DNA of 6,393 nt from Alphaproteobacteria bacterium (GTDB lineage: Bacteria > Pseudomonadota > Alphaproteobacteria > UBA11222). Below the pieces are notes generated by a model. That model was not told where the DNA came from, ran no database searches, and saw only the letters and a program-made list of their open reading frames with translations. Position 1 is the stretch's first letter; each line of letters opens with the position of its first letter. Shown piece after piece: positions 5,752 through 6,393 of this stretch. The position numbers were made by a program, and so were the translations under genes. The stretch is taken from assembly GCA_003454415.1 (NCBI GenBank), contig DMKG01000161.1:1-6393 (forward strand). The letters are read 5' to 3'.

Positions 5752-6393
5752 TGTCTGATAAAAAGCCGCAGAACCGTGTGCTGATTGTCAGTGGACTTTC
5801 CGGCGCAGGCAAAAGCACCGCGATGAAAGTGCTGGAAGATCTGGGGTATGACACAGTTGATAATCTGCCGCTCGGGATGGCTCCGCAACTGGCGGCGGGC
5901 TGGGCGGATGCGCAGCACGCCCAGGCGCCGGACCGCAAGGGGCTGGCCATTGGCGTTGACACCCGCACCCGTGAGTTTTCAGCGCAGCGCCTGGACGAAT
6001 TTCTTGGGCAATTACCGCAGGATAGAGGATTCCAGACCGAATTGCTGTTCCTGGAGTGTGAGGACGATCTTCTGCTGCGCCGGTTTACCGAGACCCGGCG
6101 CCGCCATCCCATGGCCCCTGCAGGCCGGCGTCTGCGGGATGCGATCGCAGCAGAGCGCGCCGCCATGGCCCCCATTCGCGAACGGGCTGACCAGGTCATA
6201 GATACCACGGCGCTCAGCATTCACGAACTGCGCCTTCTGGTGACCGGATATTACGCCCTGTCGCCGGCCGCGCTAACCATTTCGATCGTCTCGTTTTCCT
6301 ACCGGCGCGGCCTGCCACGGGAAGCGGATCTGGTCATCGACGTGCGCTTTTTGAAAAATCCGCATTATGTCGAGGAGTTGCAGCCCCATAGCG
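5751..6393 (+). CDS. rapZ: RapZ/YvcJ family nucleotide-binding protein, 3' end cut by the window
   Basis: The frame is open from the ATG at 5751 to the window edge, giving the first 214 residues of a protein normally about 280-300 long; it is incomplete only because the window ends. RapZ binds nucleotides and, in enterobacteria, is an RNA-binding adaptor controlling glmS through GlmZ; in alphaproteobacteria its partner is less clear. The family marks are all present: Walker A GLSGAGKS (15-22), VDNLP (36-40), VDTRTREF (69-76), ETRRRHP (114-120), and the start of the C-terminal domain with ISIVSFSYRRGLPREADLV (177-195), DVRFL and NPHYVEEL. The start overlaps the hprK stop by one base (TGATG) and has AGGA 12 nt upstream, pointing to coupled translation. 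In related genomes genes for a PTS EIIA (mannose-type) and HPr usually follow, and they would be expected just beyond the right edge. Confidence 0.96.
   Translation, partial: MSDKKPQNRVLIVSGLSGAGKSTAMKVLEDLGYDTVDNLPLGMAPQLAAGWADAQHAQAPDRKGLAIGVDTRTREFSAQRLDEFLGQLPQDRGFQTELLFLECEDDLLLRRFTETRRRHPMAPAGRRLRDAIAAERAAMAPIRERADQVIDTTALSIHELRLLVTGYYALSPAALTISIVSFSYRRGLPREADLVIDVRFLKNPHYVEELQPHS

Overview
The window looks like chromosomal DNA of an alphaproteobacterium. The strongest evidence is at the right end: a short HPr kinase/phosphorylase that lacks the N-terminal domain of the Firmicute enzyme, followed directly by rapZ. That pair is typical of alphaproteobacterial nitrogen-type PTS loci. Coding DNA is GC-rich, good Shine-Dalgarno sites are present, and genes overlap by ATGA/TGATG. 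No tRNA, rRNA, insertion sequence, CRISPR array or phage gene is visible.

Layout. (1) Positions 1-150 are an AT-rich leader without a gene, followed by a MarR-family regulator (151-681, +). (2) Positions 682-960 are non-coding, with one sizeable imperfect inverted repeat and one small hairpin, followed by an unrecognised four-helix membrane protein (961-1722, +; an alternative start at 922 is possible). (3) Two minus-strand genes come next: an M20-family acetylornithine deacetylase-like hydrolase (1743-2903) and, upstream of it in transcription order, a class III (CaiB/BaiF) CoA-transferase (2989-4170). (4) A 137-bp divergent control region (4171-4307) carries a perfect 10-bp palindrome and nested inverted repeats. 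(5) A tightly packed plus-strand set runs to the right edge: two MaoC-type hotdog proteins (4308-4865 and 4862-5296) that look like the structural and catalytic halves of one (R)-specific enoyl-CoA hydratase, then hprK (5311-5751) and rapZ (5751 to the edge, truncated).

How they may work together. The CoA-transferase would activate an acid to its CoA thioester, and the paired hydratase would act on an enoyl-CoA derived from such a substrate. Their divergent arrangement suggests shared control, in the manner of a catabolic module for steroid, bile-acid, carnitine-like or branched acids; the substrate cannot be read from the sequence. The PTS-control genes hprK and rapZ begin only 14 bp after the hydratase and appear to share its transcript. 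That is unusual, because in many alphaproteobacteria they follow the chvI/chvG two-component genes. No wholly new system is evident. The hydratase-hprK junction, the divergent control region and the orphan membrane protein deserve the closest look.
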